64,000 nt of DNA from assembly GCA_039111635.1 (NCBI GenBank), contig JBCAQO010000011.1, positions 1,178,001-1,242,000 of the forward strand, given 5' to 3'. A program made the position numbers and the translations under genes. Source of the DNA: Heterobasidion occidentale (taxonomy: Eukaryota; Basidiomycota; Agaricomycetes; Russulales; Bondarzewiaceae). The notes under the pieces are model-generated. The model did no database searches, was not told the DNA's origin, and was given only the letters and a program-made list of their open reading frames with translations. Shown here piece by piece: positions 11,276 through 21,845 of the stretch; position 1 is the first letter of the stretch; the number at the start of each line of letters is the position of its first letter.

Positions 11276-13521
11276 ATGGCAACCCCATCCATGCCCGCTC
11301 GTGGAGATCGAACGGCCCCGACCTTTGACCCCCATCAACCCCGCGAATTGAGACGATATTTTGCCGATCTGGACTTCCACTTCGTTCGGTCTGCGGTAGA
11401 AGACGAGCAGGAAAGGAAGAAACACGCTTGCCGATTCCTGGACGTCGACACCTGTGAGCTTTGGGAATCGCTCACCACTTTCACCCGACGCCACGAAGAC
11501 ATTCAAGGAGTTCTGCGAAGAAGTCTACAGACTGTACCCCGGATCAGAGGAAGAGCGCAAATGGTCGGTATCGGATATGGACAAGCTAGTCGGCGAAACG
11601 AGCAGGGTCGGCATCTTGTCTCTCAGCGAACTCGGCGACTATCATCGGCGATTTCTGGCGATCACGGTATTCCTCCTCAGCAAGGCACGAATCTCGGTCG
11701 CCGAACAAGGACGCGCCTTCGCTAGAGGATTCCAACCGGAGCTATGGGCAAGAATCTCTCAACGTCTACAACTCAAGTTCCCCGATCATTTCCCAGACGA
11801 CCCGTACAACCTCCAGGACATCCACGATGCGGCCCGATTCGTCTTGCACGGCACCACGTCCGCCTACAGCACTACGTCTACCGACATCTCTCGGCAGCCC
11901 CCGCCGTGCCGCCCACCAACGCGATCAAGGCCGAAGACCTGGCGACCATGTTCGAACGACTCACCGACACATTCGTCAAGGCCATTACAGCTCAAGGGAC
12001 GTCCAGGCCAGCCGATCGACCATCCCGACAACCAGGACAAGGCGGCGACAACTGCATGTTCTGCGGCAGTCCCGAACACTTCATGCGCGCCTGTCCCGAG
12101 GTCACCGAATACATTCGGATCGGCAAATGCAAGCGGAATATCGAAGGGAAGGTTGTATTGTCAAGTGGGGCATTCGTACCCAGAGAAATCACGGGTAGTA
12201 ATCTGAAGGACCGAGTTGACGAATGGCACCGCAGGAATCCAGGCCAGTTGGCGACTGGGCAGATGATGTTTACGGTAAACGCGGCGCCGACTCACCCGAT
12301 GACGATAGCCTCCCGTCGCGATTCACCCTCATTGCTGGAGGTCACCCCGACTTACCAACTCACCGACGTCCAGCGAATCGCAAGCCTCGAACGCGAACTA
12401 TTCACACTCCGAACGCGGGGCGCGAGGGCACGCGAAATGGCGCAGACGGGACGTTCGGCATCTACCCCTTCACCGGCCCCCGAACGACGAGCAAGGACCG
12501 AAACTCCCGAACCCGAGCCCCGACCGACATCCCCGACTCAGCGACCGCCCCCGGTACCAGCCAAGGACGATGCTCCAATCCACCCATACGCCAAAGCCCA
12601 GGACGCCACCTATGCACCACCGCACGAGCGCAACATGGGAGCCCCGGCGAAGATACCCTCGGCAAAGAAGGACGCTCCGGCCTACAAAACTACGGCGCCG
12701 ATCTACGACGAGAAGGTAGCAGCCGAGGTCTACGACAGGGCGATGGCCACTCAGGTGACGCTTACCCAGCGCGAACTACTCTCCCTCTCCGCCGAAGTCC
12801 GTTCGCAGGTCAGGGAAGCCACGTCAGCACGCCGATCGCCTACCAAAGACGCCAGCAATGTTCGGACCTTCTACCAAGATGCCGATCTACCCTATGCCAT
12901 CGACGATCTCGAACCACCGACTCGACCGACCGTCTCCTCCTTCGTCAATGTCCTGCACCAGCCTGAAACACCTCCACCTGGCGCGATCATCATCCCCGAC
13001 ACGTATGAAACATATCTGAAGAGTCTACAGCCCGGTCAGGTTCCTCTGCCGTTGATAGTCGCTAAAGAATCTTCTGCCCTAAGGTCCATTGTTCCCCTCG
13101 TCGATCACCAACAGGAAGTCGAATGCGTCATTGATCCGGGTTCACAAGTCATCGCCATGTCGGAAGGCATTTGCAATGAACTGGCGCTCATCTACGACCC
13201 CGAAATTGTCCTCAATATGCAGTCGGCGAATGGCGAAATCGACCGATCCTTGGGCCTGGCACGCAACGTGCCATTCCTCATCGGCGACATCACCCTGTAC
13301 CTCCAAGTCCACATCATTCGGAACCCAGCCTACGATTTCTCCTCGGTCGGCCCTTCGACATCCTCACCGAAAGTATCGTCAAAAATTATTCAAACGAAGA
13401 CCAGACGATCACCATCAGCGACCCGAACACGGGACGACGAGCCACCATTCCAACGATCAGACGAGGACCCCCTCGAGTCCTTCACCGAAGACAAGCGGGT
13501 TTTCGCGACTCGATGAATTGA
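11276..13521 (+). CDS. gag: gag-protease region, interrupted by frameshifts
   Basis: Structural capsid-type protein plus aspartic protease. The first ATG in frame is 11276 (MATPSMPARGDRTAPTF), although the frame is open back to 10913 through a Pro/Ser-rich stretch. Capsid-like helices follow (ELRRYFADLDFHF, FKEFCEEVYRLYPGSEEE, EQGRAFARGFQPELW). Next come a zinc-knuckle-like CMFCGSPEHFMRAC at about 12055, a long Pro-rich linker, and the protease motif ECVIDPGSQV at about 13120. The reading frame changes near 11485, near 11900 and near 13335, each explained by one base gained or lost. After the last shift a short DILTESIVKNYSN block is read before TGA at 13521. With near-identical LTRs these breaks are either sequencing indels or new mutations. 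Confidence 0.82.
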
Positions 13522-16500
13522 TCCGAGATCAAGGAGAAGTTGCACTGATCATTTCCACCGATCATGATACCCCCAATTTCCCACTTATCGAAGCGTCCTC
13601 AGATTTCCATTCTCTATCTCCCTCTCGTCGCGATCTCTGTCTCAAGTACATTATGGCCTCCGATTTGGGGCCCGAAAATCATCTCAAAAACAATCTCGAT
13701 TCCGATATGTCGTCTTTATTTTCCTTAGTCGTCCCCGGTTCTTTCCATTCCACTAATATCGCCGACCCGGTCGCCATCTTCGCCGCCAAGCGCAAGTACA
13801 AACCGGTCGCACAGAAAACACGACCAGTCTTGGCCGACCTCCCCGAAAAGTTCCGAATCGTTCGGAACATCCTTGGTGACCCTCTCGCTACCCTTCCGAC
13901 GCTGACACCGAACCCGCCACCCTTCACGCCGACCGGAAGATACACAGCCGAACGACGTGACCTCATCGATAAAGTCCACTCAGACGACTTTCTTTGGCCG
14001 GCCGAACGACAGCTCATGCACCATTTCATGTGTCTACAAGAGATGGGATTCGCCTGGGACGATTCGGAACGCGGACGTTTCCGCGAGGAATTCTTTCCTC
14101 CAGTCAATATGCCGGTGGTCGAACACAAGCCCTGGGTTCAACGCAACATTCCGATTCCACCAGGCATCTACGACGAAGTGTGCCGACTTATCAAAACCAA
14201 GATCGCCGCTGGAGTCTATGAGCCGTCGAATTCGTCCTACCGATCGCGCTGGTTTACGGTCGTCAAGAAGACAAATAGCACCTCCACTGGCACCAAACTC
14301 CGAATCGTTCACAGCCTCGAACCCCTGAACGCCGTCACCATCCAGCATTCAGGTGTGCCCCCATATACCGATCAGATCGCTGAACAGTTTGCAGCTCGCG
14401 CTTGCGGCGGCATTCTGGATCTCTATGTCGGCTATGACGAACGAGGGCTAGCCGAATCATCTCGCGACTTCACCACATTCCAGACCCCATTCGGCGCCCA
14501 CCGACTCGTCACCCTGCCCATGGGATGGACAAATTCGGTCCCGATCTTCCACGACGACGTCACCCACATCCTCCAGCCAGAGATCCCAGACACCACCATT
14601 CCTTTCATCGACGACGTTCCGATTCGGGGCCCGCCGACCCGATACGAACTTCCGAACGGAGGCTTCGAGACGCATCCCGACAACCCCGGCATACGACGGT
14701 TTGTGTGGGAACACTTTCAAGGCCTCAATCGAGTGGTTCAGCGGATGAAGTATAGCGGAGGGACCTTTTCGGGACACAAGGCGACACTCTGCGCAGCCGA
14801 AATCACGGTGGTCGGCCATCGGTGCACGTATGAAGGACGATTACCCGACGAGTCTAGGGTAGAGTCAATTATGAAGTGGGGACCTTGCAGGGATCTCTCT
14901 GACGTTCGGGCATTTTTGGGGACAATCGGTGTCGTTCGGATCTTCATTCGGAATTTTGCACACAGGGCGCATGCACTGACTATGTTAACGCGCAAAGATT
15001 TTCCATTCGTGTTCGGCCCAGACCAGATAGCGGCCCAGGACGACCTCCGGTCGGCGCTTCTCGAATCGCCAGCCCTTCGGCCGATCGACTATAGTTCGGC
15101 GGCCAACGTCATCCTGGCCGTCGATACCTCACAAATCGCGGTCGGCTTCCACCTCTGTCAATGCGCACTCGACAATCCGCGGGTTCGGTACTATGCCCGA
15201 TTCGGTTCCATCACCCTTAACGACCGCGAATCGCGATTCTCCCAACCCAAGCTCGAACTCTACGGACTCTTCCGCGCCCTCCGATCGCTCAAAATGTACC
15301 TCATCGGCGTTCGGAACCTGATAGTCGAAGTAGACGCACGCTACATCAAGGGCATGCTCACTAACCCGGATCTCGAACCCAGCGCTAGCATCAATCGGTG
15401 GATCGTCTCCATCCTCACCTTCCATTTCACACTTGTCCACGTCCCCGGCACCTCTCACGGCCCCGATGGCCTCTCCCGACGACCACCACAACCCTCCGAT
15501 CGACCCGAACCCGAAGACGACTTTGACGACTGGATCGACAATCTCTACGGCTTCCTCCATCAGATCAACAACACGTTCCCCACCTCCATCTCAACCTCGA
15601 CAACCGCCATCTTCACCTCCTCACTCATAGGCGACCTCCCGACCGATACCGAGTCCGACGACGAAGGCCCGACCATCGACTATGCAGATATCCCAAGATC
15701 GCAAAAAGCTTTGGAAGCCGAAGAACGCCTTTGGTTGGTCCGCGACTGGCACCGAACATTGGTTCGGCCCCCTTCTCTCTCCGACTCCGAATATGCGACT
15801 TTTCTGCGATATTGCACTGAGTTCTTCATCACAGCCGACAAGCTATGGAGAAAAGACTCGCACGGTCGACACAAGATCGTTGCAGCCCCCTCTAGTCGGA
15901 TCACAATTCTCACTGCCGCTCACGACGACGTTGCTCACAAGGGCTTCTACGCCACGACCGCCTTGGTCGCCGAACGCTTCTGGTGGCCGCACATGAGGCA
16001 AGATATTTCCTGGTTTGTTCGGACATGTCACCTTTGCCAGATTCGCCAGACTCGCAACGTCCTCATTCCCCCGACCGTCGCTACGCCTGCACCACTCTTC
16101 GCGAAGATGTATATGGACACCATGCACATGCCGACCGCCGGCGGTTTCAAGTATCTCGTGCAAGGTCGCTGTTCGGTATCACACTACCCCGAATTCCGCA
16201 TGCTGCGACGCGAAACAAGCTCAGCTCTTGCCGACTGGATATTCGAGGATATCCTGTGCCGGTGGGGAACACTGGTAGAGATCGTCTCCGACAATGGACC
16301 AGCATTCGTCAAGGCGCTCGACCAGCTAGCAAAGAAGTACCACGTTCGGCACATCCGCATTTCGGGCTACAATTCCCGCGCCAACGGCATCGCCGAACGA
16401 CCTCACTTCGATGTTCGGCAGGCTCTGTTCAAGGCCGTGGATGGAGACCAGGCCAAGTGGAATCGTGCAGCTCATTTCGTATTCTGGGCTGATCGCATTA

Positions 16501-17150
16501 CTGTTCGGCGTCGAATGGGCTGTTCCCCATATTTCGCAGCTACCGGCACCCATCCCCTCCTGCCACTCGACATTGCCGAAGCCACCTATCTTCTACCACC
16601 GCCGACCACAACCCTCAGCACCACCGACCTCATTGCTCGACGTGCCATCGCTTTGCAGAAACGCCGATCGGACCTCGCCCACCTTCGCAGCTCGGTAGTC
16701 GGCGCCCGAGTCCAGGCCGCCATCCGATTTGAACAGCAGCATTCGGCCACCCTTCGCGACTTCAATTTCCACCGAGGCTCGCTGGTCCTGATGCGCAACA
16801 CAGCCATAGAAAAGGCGCTCAATCGGAAGATGCGACCACGGTACTTGGGACCATTGCTGGTGATTTCTAGGAACCGAGGGGGAGCGTATATTTTGGCCGA
16901 ACTTGACGGATCGGTCTTTGATCGGCCAGTGGCAGCATTCCGCATTATTCCTTACTTTGCTCGCAGGTCGCTGAAGCTCGCCGACCTTGAAGCCCTCCTC
17001 GACATCTCACAGGCACGCCTTCGGGCCATGGAAGAATCCCGATCGAGCGACGACGATGCGGAGGCCGACAATGCCGACGAAGAGGATACCGACACCAGCT
17101 CCATCCGATCAGCAGAAGACGACGACGCGGCTTCGGTGACCTCCGACTAG
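13089..17150 (+). CDS. pol: pol: reverse transcriptase, RNase H, integrase
   Basis: The open frame runs 13089-17150, but its first ~140 codons overlap the protease in another frame, so the real protein starts near 13500, one base back from the gag-protease frame. RT: IPIPPGIYDEVCRLIKTKIA, first catalytic Asp in GGILDLYVGYDERG, QTPFGAHRLVTLPMGW, and FIDD in place of YxDD (about 14605). RNase H: LAVDTSQIAVGFHL, QPKLELYGLFRAL, VEVDARYIKGML. Integrase: HHCC zinc finger ending CHLCQ, then the D,D,E core (MYMDTMHMP, EIVSDNGPAF, ANGIAERPHFD) and a C-terminal GPF/Y-like module (RPRYLGPLLVIS). It ends in an acidic tail with no recognisable chromodomain. The frame is uninterrupted, so this polyprotein could be functional. 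Confidence 0.93.
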   Translation: MFPSSITNRKSNASLIRVHKSSPCRKAFAMNWRSSTTPKLSSICSRRMAKSTDPWAWHATCHSSSATSPCTSKSTSFGTQPTISPRSALRHPHRKYRQKLFKRRPDDHHQRPEHGTTSHHSNDQTRTPSSPSPKTSGFSRLDELIRDQGEVALIISTDHDTPNFPLIEASSDFHSLSPSRRDLCLKYIMASDLGPENHLKNNLDSDMSSLFSLVVPGSFHSTNIADPVAIFAAKRKYKPVAQKTRPVLADLPEKFRIVRNILGDPLATLPTLTPNPPPFTPTGRYTAERRDLIDKVHSDDFLWPAERQLMHHFMCLQEMGFAWDDSERGRFREEFFPPVNMPVVEHKPWVQRNIPIPPGIYDEVCRLIKTKIAAGVYEPSNSSYRSRWFTVVKKTNSTSTGTKLRIVHSLEPLNAVTIQHSGVPPYTDQIAEQFAARACGGILDLYVGYDERGLAESSRDFTTFQTPFGAHRLVTLPMGWTNSVPIFHDDVTHILQPEIPDTTIPFIDDVPIRGPPTRYELPNGGFETHPDNPGIRRFVWEHFQGLNRVVQRMKYSGGTFSGHKATLCAAEITVVGHRCTYEGRLPDESRVESIMKWGPCRDLSDVRAFLGTIGVVRIFIRNFAHRAHALTMLTRKDFPFVFGPDQIAAQDDLRSALLESPALRPIDYSSAANVILAVDTSQIAVGFHLCQCALDNPRVRYYARFGSITLNDRESRFSQPKLELYGLFRALRSLKMYLIGVRNLIVEVDARYIKGMLTNPDLEPSASINRWIVSILTFHFTLVHVPGTSHGPDGLSRRPPQPSDRPEPEDDFDDWIDNLYGFLHQINNTFPTSISTSTTAIFTSSLIGDLPTDTESDDEGPTIDYADIPRSQKALEAEERLWLVRDWHRTLVRPPSLSDSEYATFLRYCTEFFITADKLWRKDSHGRHKIVAAPSSRITILTAAHDDVAHKGFYATTALVAERFWWPHMRQDISWFVRTCHLCQIRQTRNVLIPPTVATPAPLFAKMYMDTMHMPTAGGFKYLVQGRCSVSHYPEFRMLRRETSSALADWIFEDILCRWGTLVEIVSDNGPAFVKALDQLAKKYHVRHIRISGYNSRANGIAERPHFDVRQALFKAVDGDQAKWNRAAHFVFWADRITVRRRMGCSPYFAATGTHPLLPLDIAEATYLLPPPTTTLSTTDLIARRAIALQKRRSDLAHLRSSVVGARVQAAIRFEQQHSATLRDFNFHRGSLVLMRNTAIEKALNRKMRPRYLGPLLVISRNRGGAYILAELDGSVFDRPVAAFRIIPYFARRSLKLADLEALLDISQARLRAMEESRSSDDDAEADNADEEDTDTSSIRSAEDDDAASVTSD

Positions 17151-17184
17151 TTCCCACCCTCCCACCCTTCGCTCTCTTCGGTCG

Positions 17185-17220
17185 GTGACTGGGGACAGTC
17201 ACGATTTCAGTAGGGAGGAG
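17185..17220 (+). repeat. Internal copy of the polypurine-tract segment
   Basis: The segment GGACAGTCACGATTTCAG plus TAGGGAGGAG nearly matches the one just before the 3' LTR (19810-19842). The two copies bracket the 2.7-kb antisense-gene module, and this one could prime a second plus strand. Confidence 0.7.
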
Positions 17221-17641
17221 GATTCACAGATATACCCATTCCTTATCCTCGTTTATTTGTCACAAACATGGACTGACGCCCAATCATTTCCACATCTCTT
17301 AGTACTTTTGCCACCGACCGATCGCCGACCGAATAGTCGGCTCTCATTTTCCCCATCGCTCCTTCAAGTAACAAGCCGCATTGAAGACTTCTTCCGATTT
17401 GCGCAAAACCATAGGGTTTTATGCCTGTGATGACATACTGAGGCTTCCCCTAAATATTCCAATTTATTTTCTGCATTTCTGCCGAACGCTTCGCTTACAA
17501 ATACATTCATAACACAGTCATTTCGCCGACCAATTTCCCGAACGACACCTCTAGTCTTCGCCGAACGTTTCATTCAGCTCAGGACAGTCCTTGCACTATT
17601 TAGGTTACATTTCACTATACTACAGACACCTGGAAACTAGT

Positions 17642-19331
17642 CTACTCATCAGGGACGAAGTCGCCCAGCACAGACATGTCCGAATCCTCGGCATCCGACG
17701 AGCCTTCCACCAGCAACACATCCGAAACCGCCGATCCGCCCGAACGCGCCTCAAGAACCTCCAACTCACCCTGCCACATCGCGATCGAACGCGCCAGAGA
17801 GGAACGCGTACCTTCGGCCACAGCAATGCGATACCGAAGCTCCGACGCGATGCCTTGCGCAACAACGGGAGAAAGGCGAGATGAGTCGGACACAGCGGGG
17901 ACAGCAGAAGAGCGGGGACGGGAAGGGGCTAGGATAGTGCGAGTGGTGGTTGGGAGACGCTGGACTGGCTTCCGAGCCCGAACAGCTAAACAACACGATG
18001 AGCTCACACCTCAGCAATGACCGATCAATTACTCACCTTTGGTCCGCGCGATACTCTCGCCGACAGGTCGTGCGGGGATAAGTACCTCGACCTTACGCTT
18101 CTTAGTCGGGCGCGATGGTTCTGGCTCCCCCGACTTTTCGGCCGCCTTCGCTTTCGACTTCCCTTTCCCCTTCGACTTTCCCTTGTCCTTCGGCATCCAC
18201 CCGGGCTGGAAGCTGCAACCTTTCTGCTCCTTGGAGCACTTCGTACAAGAAACTTGGCCGGACCTCGTGTAGCACCGAAAGGCCACTGTGGTAAACTCGG
18301 TGGCGCACCTTTGGCAGGCGTAATCGGCCTGGAAGAGGAAGGATCAGCAAGCAAGAGAGGCGGCAAAAGGGAGGGGACTTACGAGCACGTCACCAGGCAT
18401 CAAGTCCGGGGGATCCTGCATCATCTTCCCGGCACCGTTCCGCTCCACGGGCGACCGAACAGTCGACATGCGGCCCGTTCCAGGACCGAGGGGGACGATC
18501 ACCCGACCCAGAGATGGAGTCTGCTGGCGAGCGAACTCGACGATGACAGCGGCAGCGTGCTTCCCTTTCGAATCGGTCGGGGCGATCGGAGCGGTCGGGT
18601 CCACACTCATCCGATCCATAGCCGCGGTTGTTGAGACCAGGTCGGCGTCGGCAGAAGGCACGGGACGAGGGGAAGAGGGAGCAGGATTGGAAGAGCAGGA
18701 TTGGAGGAGCAGGATTGGGAGAGGGAGCAGGATTGGGGGAGGGAGGGAGAAGGAAGGAAAAGAAGGGGAGGGACCACGGGTTCGGCCTCCAGTTCGGCCA
18801 GCTGACGCTCACCTTCTTCAGGATCGAGCGACCCATCGAACATGGCGCCTACCACAGCTTCCCAGCGCCGCTGACGATCATCTTCGGCCACACGCAGAGC
18901 TGCAGCAGCCCGCGCCACCTCAGCCGCCTCAGCCTCGCGTTCGGCAATAGCGACCCGTGCCGTTTCCTCCTCCAGGGCCTGGGCTTCGGCCGCTTGTCGC
19001 TGTTGCTGTGTCGCAAAGTGGACCGCTCGCTGCGGCAGAATACGCGTTCCCCAGACCAGCCAGTCGTCCGTGGCCATATGATCGAGGCCACGCTCGGCCT
19101 CGGCGATCCAGGCGGCGAGTTCGGGCACGTCTTGCCCACGCGCCGAACGGTCGAAAACAGCCTGAAAAGACGTCAGCAGCCAGCAGCAACAAACGAAAAA
19201 GGCCGACTTACCACTCGTTTGGCGAACCCCTGCGCCCAGGCCTCGTAATCCTCGTACTCGGCGGCGCCGTCGGGAAGGGAGAGCATGTACTCCCCGAGCT
19301 TGGTTTTGAGGACAGAAATGATGGAGGACAT
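17642..19331 (-). CDS. Antisense intron-containing gene inside the retrotransposon: coiled-coil plus Cys-cluster protein
   Basis: The gene reads against gag-pol, from ATG 19331. Exon 1 (19331-19212) encodes MSSIISVLKTKLGEYMLSLP and DYEAWAQGFAKRV. A 50-nt intron (GTAAGT...TTTTCAG) joins exon 2 from 19161: AVFDRSARGQDVPELAAWIA, then a long Ala/Glu-rich coiled coil (ALEEETARVAIAEREAEAAE) to EEGERQLAELEAEPV near 18790. A CT-rich stretch disturbs the join. A further exon (about 18660-18382) reads GRVIVPLGPG and QDPPDLMPGDVLV, then a Cys cluster (YACQRCATEF, VSCTKCSKEQKGCSFQPGW) and a basic KSKGKGKSKAKAAEK run. The last exon ends GDFVPDE at 17642. Introns in this direction cannot be removed from the sense genomic RNA, which explains why they persist. 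Function unknown; DNA or RNA binding is a guess. Confidence 0.72.
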
Positions 19332-19829
19332 GTTGGGAAGGCCGAAAGGGTTCGGACGAGGAGATGAAGCGGCAGGAGGGTGGCGATGAGTGACTTAGTC
19401 GCTGGAGAATCAACGATCGGCAGGTGATGATGGTCACCTGACAAAGCCCCGTGCCACTGCGCTCGGCACAGACCGCGATACGCGCCACCGCTCTTTGCCG
19501 ACACGCTCTCACACCAGCGTCCAGTTGGGGCACTCTAGGTCTCAGCCACTTCCTCACCTAATCAGTTGCCACACCACAGGACTTTGCCGACTCAGCCCCG
19601 GTCTCTCTTGCACGCCGACCCGGTCCTTTCTACGATATATTTTTGCCGATTATTCACCACAGCCACATCTCCCACGCCTCCGCTCCATTTTCCACGCCAC
19701 AGCTATTCTTTCACGCCATCGCTTGTTGCCGACTCTTTCCCACATCCACGCCTCCACTCCATTTTCCACGCCACTTTTTCCGCTCCAACTCATAGCCACC
19801 AACCACTGACTGAGGACAGTCAGGATTTC

Positions 19830-19842
19830 AGTAGGGAGGAGA
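19830..19842 (+). other. Polypurine tract (PPT)
   Basis: AGTAGGGAGGAGA lies immediately before the 3' LTR TGATGAG. This is the standard position for plus-strand priming. Confidence 0.8.
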
Positions 19843-20919
19843 TGATGAGCATGCACCCGCGCTAGGGTCCGAGGGAGGTATTTGGGAAGCTTTGGGGAGA
19901 TACCGAACAGCGCTAGACAAATACCGAAGACGCCGACTCGCACCGAACACGGTCGGTCCCTACCCGACCGACCGCAAGCCACCGAAGGACGTTCGGCAGC
20001 ACTTGGGTCAGTTCGCTTACACTTCACATACTTACCGTAACCGCACAGGAGTGTTACAATAGGTGTTTACGAGATCGGAGCCAGTATTCCGGGTCGGCCG
20101 ATGTGCTCCGTGAGTCGGTCGCTCCTTATCGCTTATCTTCCCGACTTCCACATGGTCGGTCAAATGTGATCTTGCACCATTACTTGGCCACCCTGGTCGT
20201 ACGTTACTTCCTTCCTATTTTCATTGGTTCTTCAACGCCTGTTCCTGCTACCTACGCTCGGGCGACGGATCCCGAACGGTCGGGATTTCGCCATCGCTGA
20301 TTAACTTTTACCTTATCACCTTCGGAACCCATATGGACATCTCACCTACCTTCTTATCTTCTCTGTTCGCTAGGGCTTGGCGCCCAGTCGACATCTACTC
20401 TCATTTCTTGTTCAATATCTTACTTAGGGGCTCTGTTTACTATAAAAACCTACATACAACTCTGGAATAAACCAGCTTTCGCACCCCACAGTTCAGAGCT
20501 CATCCGCACTCGTCGCAACCATCGAAATCGTCTTCGTCGACTTCCGAAAACTTGTCATCCTCGTCGTTCGGCCTCATTCGCGTTCGTACTCGTCTCTTCG
20601 CTCGTAACCCCCGTCCTCCCTCGTATATTGTCAGAGTCCCGTGTGGCTCTTGAAGCACGTAGTTGTCGGTCGCGACACTACCTTCTCGTTACCGACCGAA
20701 TCCCCGACACAACCGACCGAACGTTCGGTCGGTGTTCGGTGCAGTCCCGAAACCGTTCGGGCGCTATAATCTCACACTCCCCGTTGCTTCTCAGTACGCC
20801 TTCAATTTCTAAAGTCATCACTAACAATTCCTTGTGTATTAGATACTAGCTCCAGCACCCCTGCATTAGAGGTTGTTTTAGTGTTGTGCTCAGCACTTAG
20901 AGCCACCTCTAGCGTATCA
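19843..20919 (+). repeat. 3' LTR
   Basis: 1,077 bp, matching 9695-10770 apart from one extra C (GAGCTCATCCGCAC here, GAGCTCATCGCAC in the 5' LTR). It ends TATCA and is followed by the target duplication ACGC. Confidence 0.93.
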
Positions 20920-20923
20920 ACGC

Positions 20924-21725
20924 AAAGGACGAGGGCCTACGAGCAACGCATTTCTGGAGGAACCTCGCTCTCAGAAAGCTGATTGCCGAGAGGATATACG
21001 AAGATGGCCTGGGAACATCACATTTCTGGAGGAACCTCGCTCTCAGAATGTCTCTCGACAGCCGCGAACCGCGCGCCGCCGTCTGATTGCGGTAGCTCGA
21101 TGGCAAGGTGCGATGGAAAGAGCTTCGGCCTATGGGCAACGCATATCTGGAGGAAGGTCACTCTCAGAAGCTGGTGCCGGGAGGATAAATGGATAGGCTC
21201 TGGGGACAACGCATTTCTGGAGGAAGGTCGCTCTCAAAAAGCTCGACAGGACGATAGAGGTGGCCGGCAAACAGCACATTTCTGGAGGAAAGTCGCTCTC
21301 AGAAAACTGCTCGTTGGGGGGAGAGATGGGGATAACACATTCATGGAGGAAGACGCTCTAAGATATGTGTCTCAACAGCCGCGCAACGCCATCTGACTAC
21401 ACCCGCTTGATGGCAGGGTGGGACGCAAAGACGACGGCCTATGGGCCGCATTTCTGGAGGAAGGCCGCTCTCAGAAAGCTGATTGCCGAGAGGATATACG
21501 AAGATGGCCTGGGAACATCACATTTCTGGAGGAAGGTCGCTCTCAGAAATGTCTCCCGACAGCCGCTAAACACGCGACGCCGTCTGACTACGGCCGCTTG
21601 ATGTCGGGGAATGACAACGCACTTCTGGAGGAAAATCGCTCTCAGAAAGCTGCTCGACAGGAGGATAGACGGTGGCGGAGTGAGAGCAACCCATTCCCGG
21701 AGGAGGGTCACTCTCAGAAATTTTC
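20924..21725 (+). repeat. Degenerate array of palindromic-core repeats, plus orientation (10 copies)
   Basis: Cores TTTCTGGAGGAA...CTCTCAGAAA start at about 20951, 21023, 21144, 21214, 21279, 21340 (degenerate), 21451, 21523, 21622 and 21694. Linkers of 38-95 bp fall into a few recurring types, such as GCTCGACAGGAGGATAGA, GATTGCCGAGAGGATATACG and CGGCCGCTTGATG. 21405-21450 is the uninterrupted form of the unit split by the retrotransposon. Open frames here are repeat by-products. Confidence 0.85.
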
Positions 21726-21845
21726 GATAGAGCTAAGAGCTGGTAATATGACGACGTCCGTACAGACATTCGGCCAAAGAGTGACCGTGGGACCGAAATC
21801 GCTGACCGTGGGAGCGGAGCTCACATGACTTCAAGTTGCCCCACT

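Larger units (their letters stand above)
9695..20919 (+). mobile_element. Complete Ty3/Gypsy-type LTR retrotransposon with an antisense accessory gene
   Basis: The element is 11,225 bp, bounded by LTRs that begin TGATGAGCATGC and end GCGTATCA, and is flanked by the 4-bp duplication ACGC (9691-9694 and 20920-20923). Internal order is primer site, gag-protease, reverse transcriptase, RNase H, integrase; RT before IN marks it as Ty3/Gypsy rather than Copia. A 2.7-kb module with an antisense gene lies between pol and the 3' LTR. I compared the two LTRs by eye and saw one single-base indel (10363 region versus 20505 region), so insertion was recent. Gag-protease contains at least three frameshifts. 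It sits inside a copy of the palindromic-core repeat, and an uninterrupted version of the target survives at about 21405-21450. Confidence 0.93.

Noticed and set aside
13089..13500. N-terminal 140 codons of the pol frame as protein
   Set aside because: This stretch overlaps the protease coding frame and shows no recognisable domain in the pol frame.
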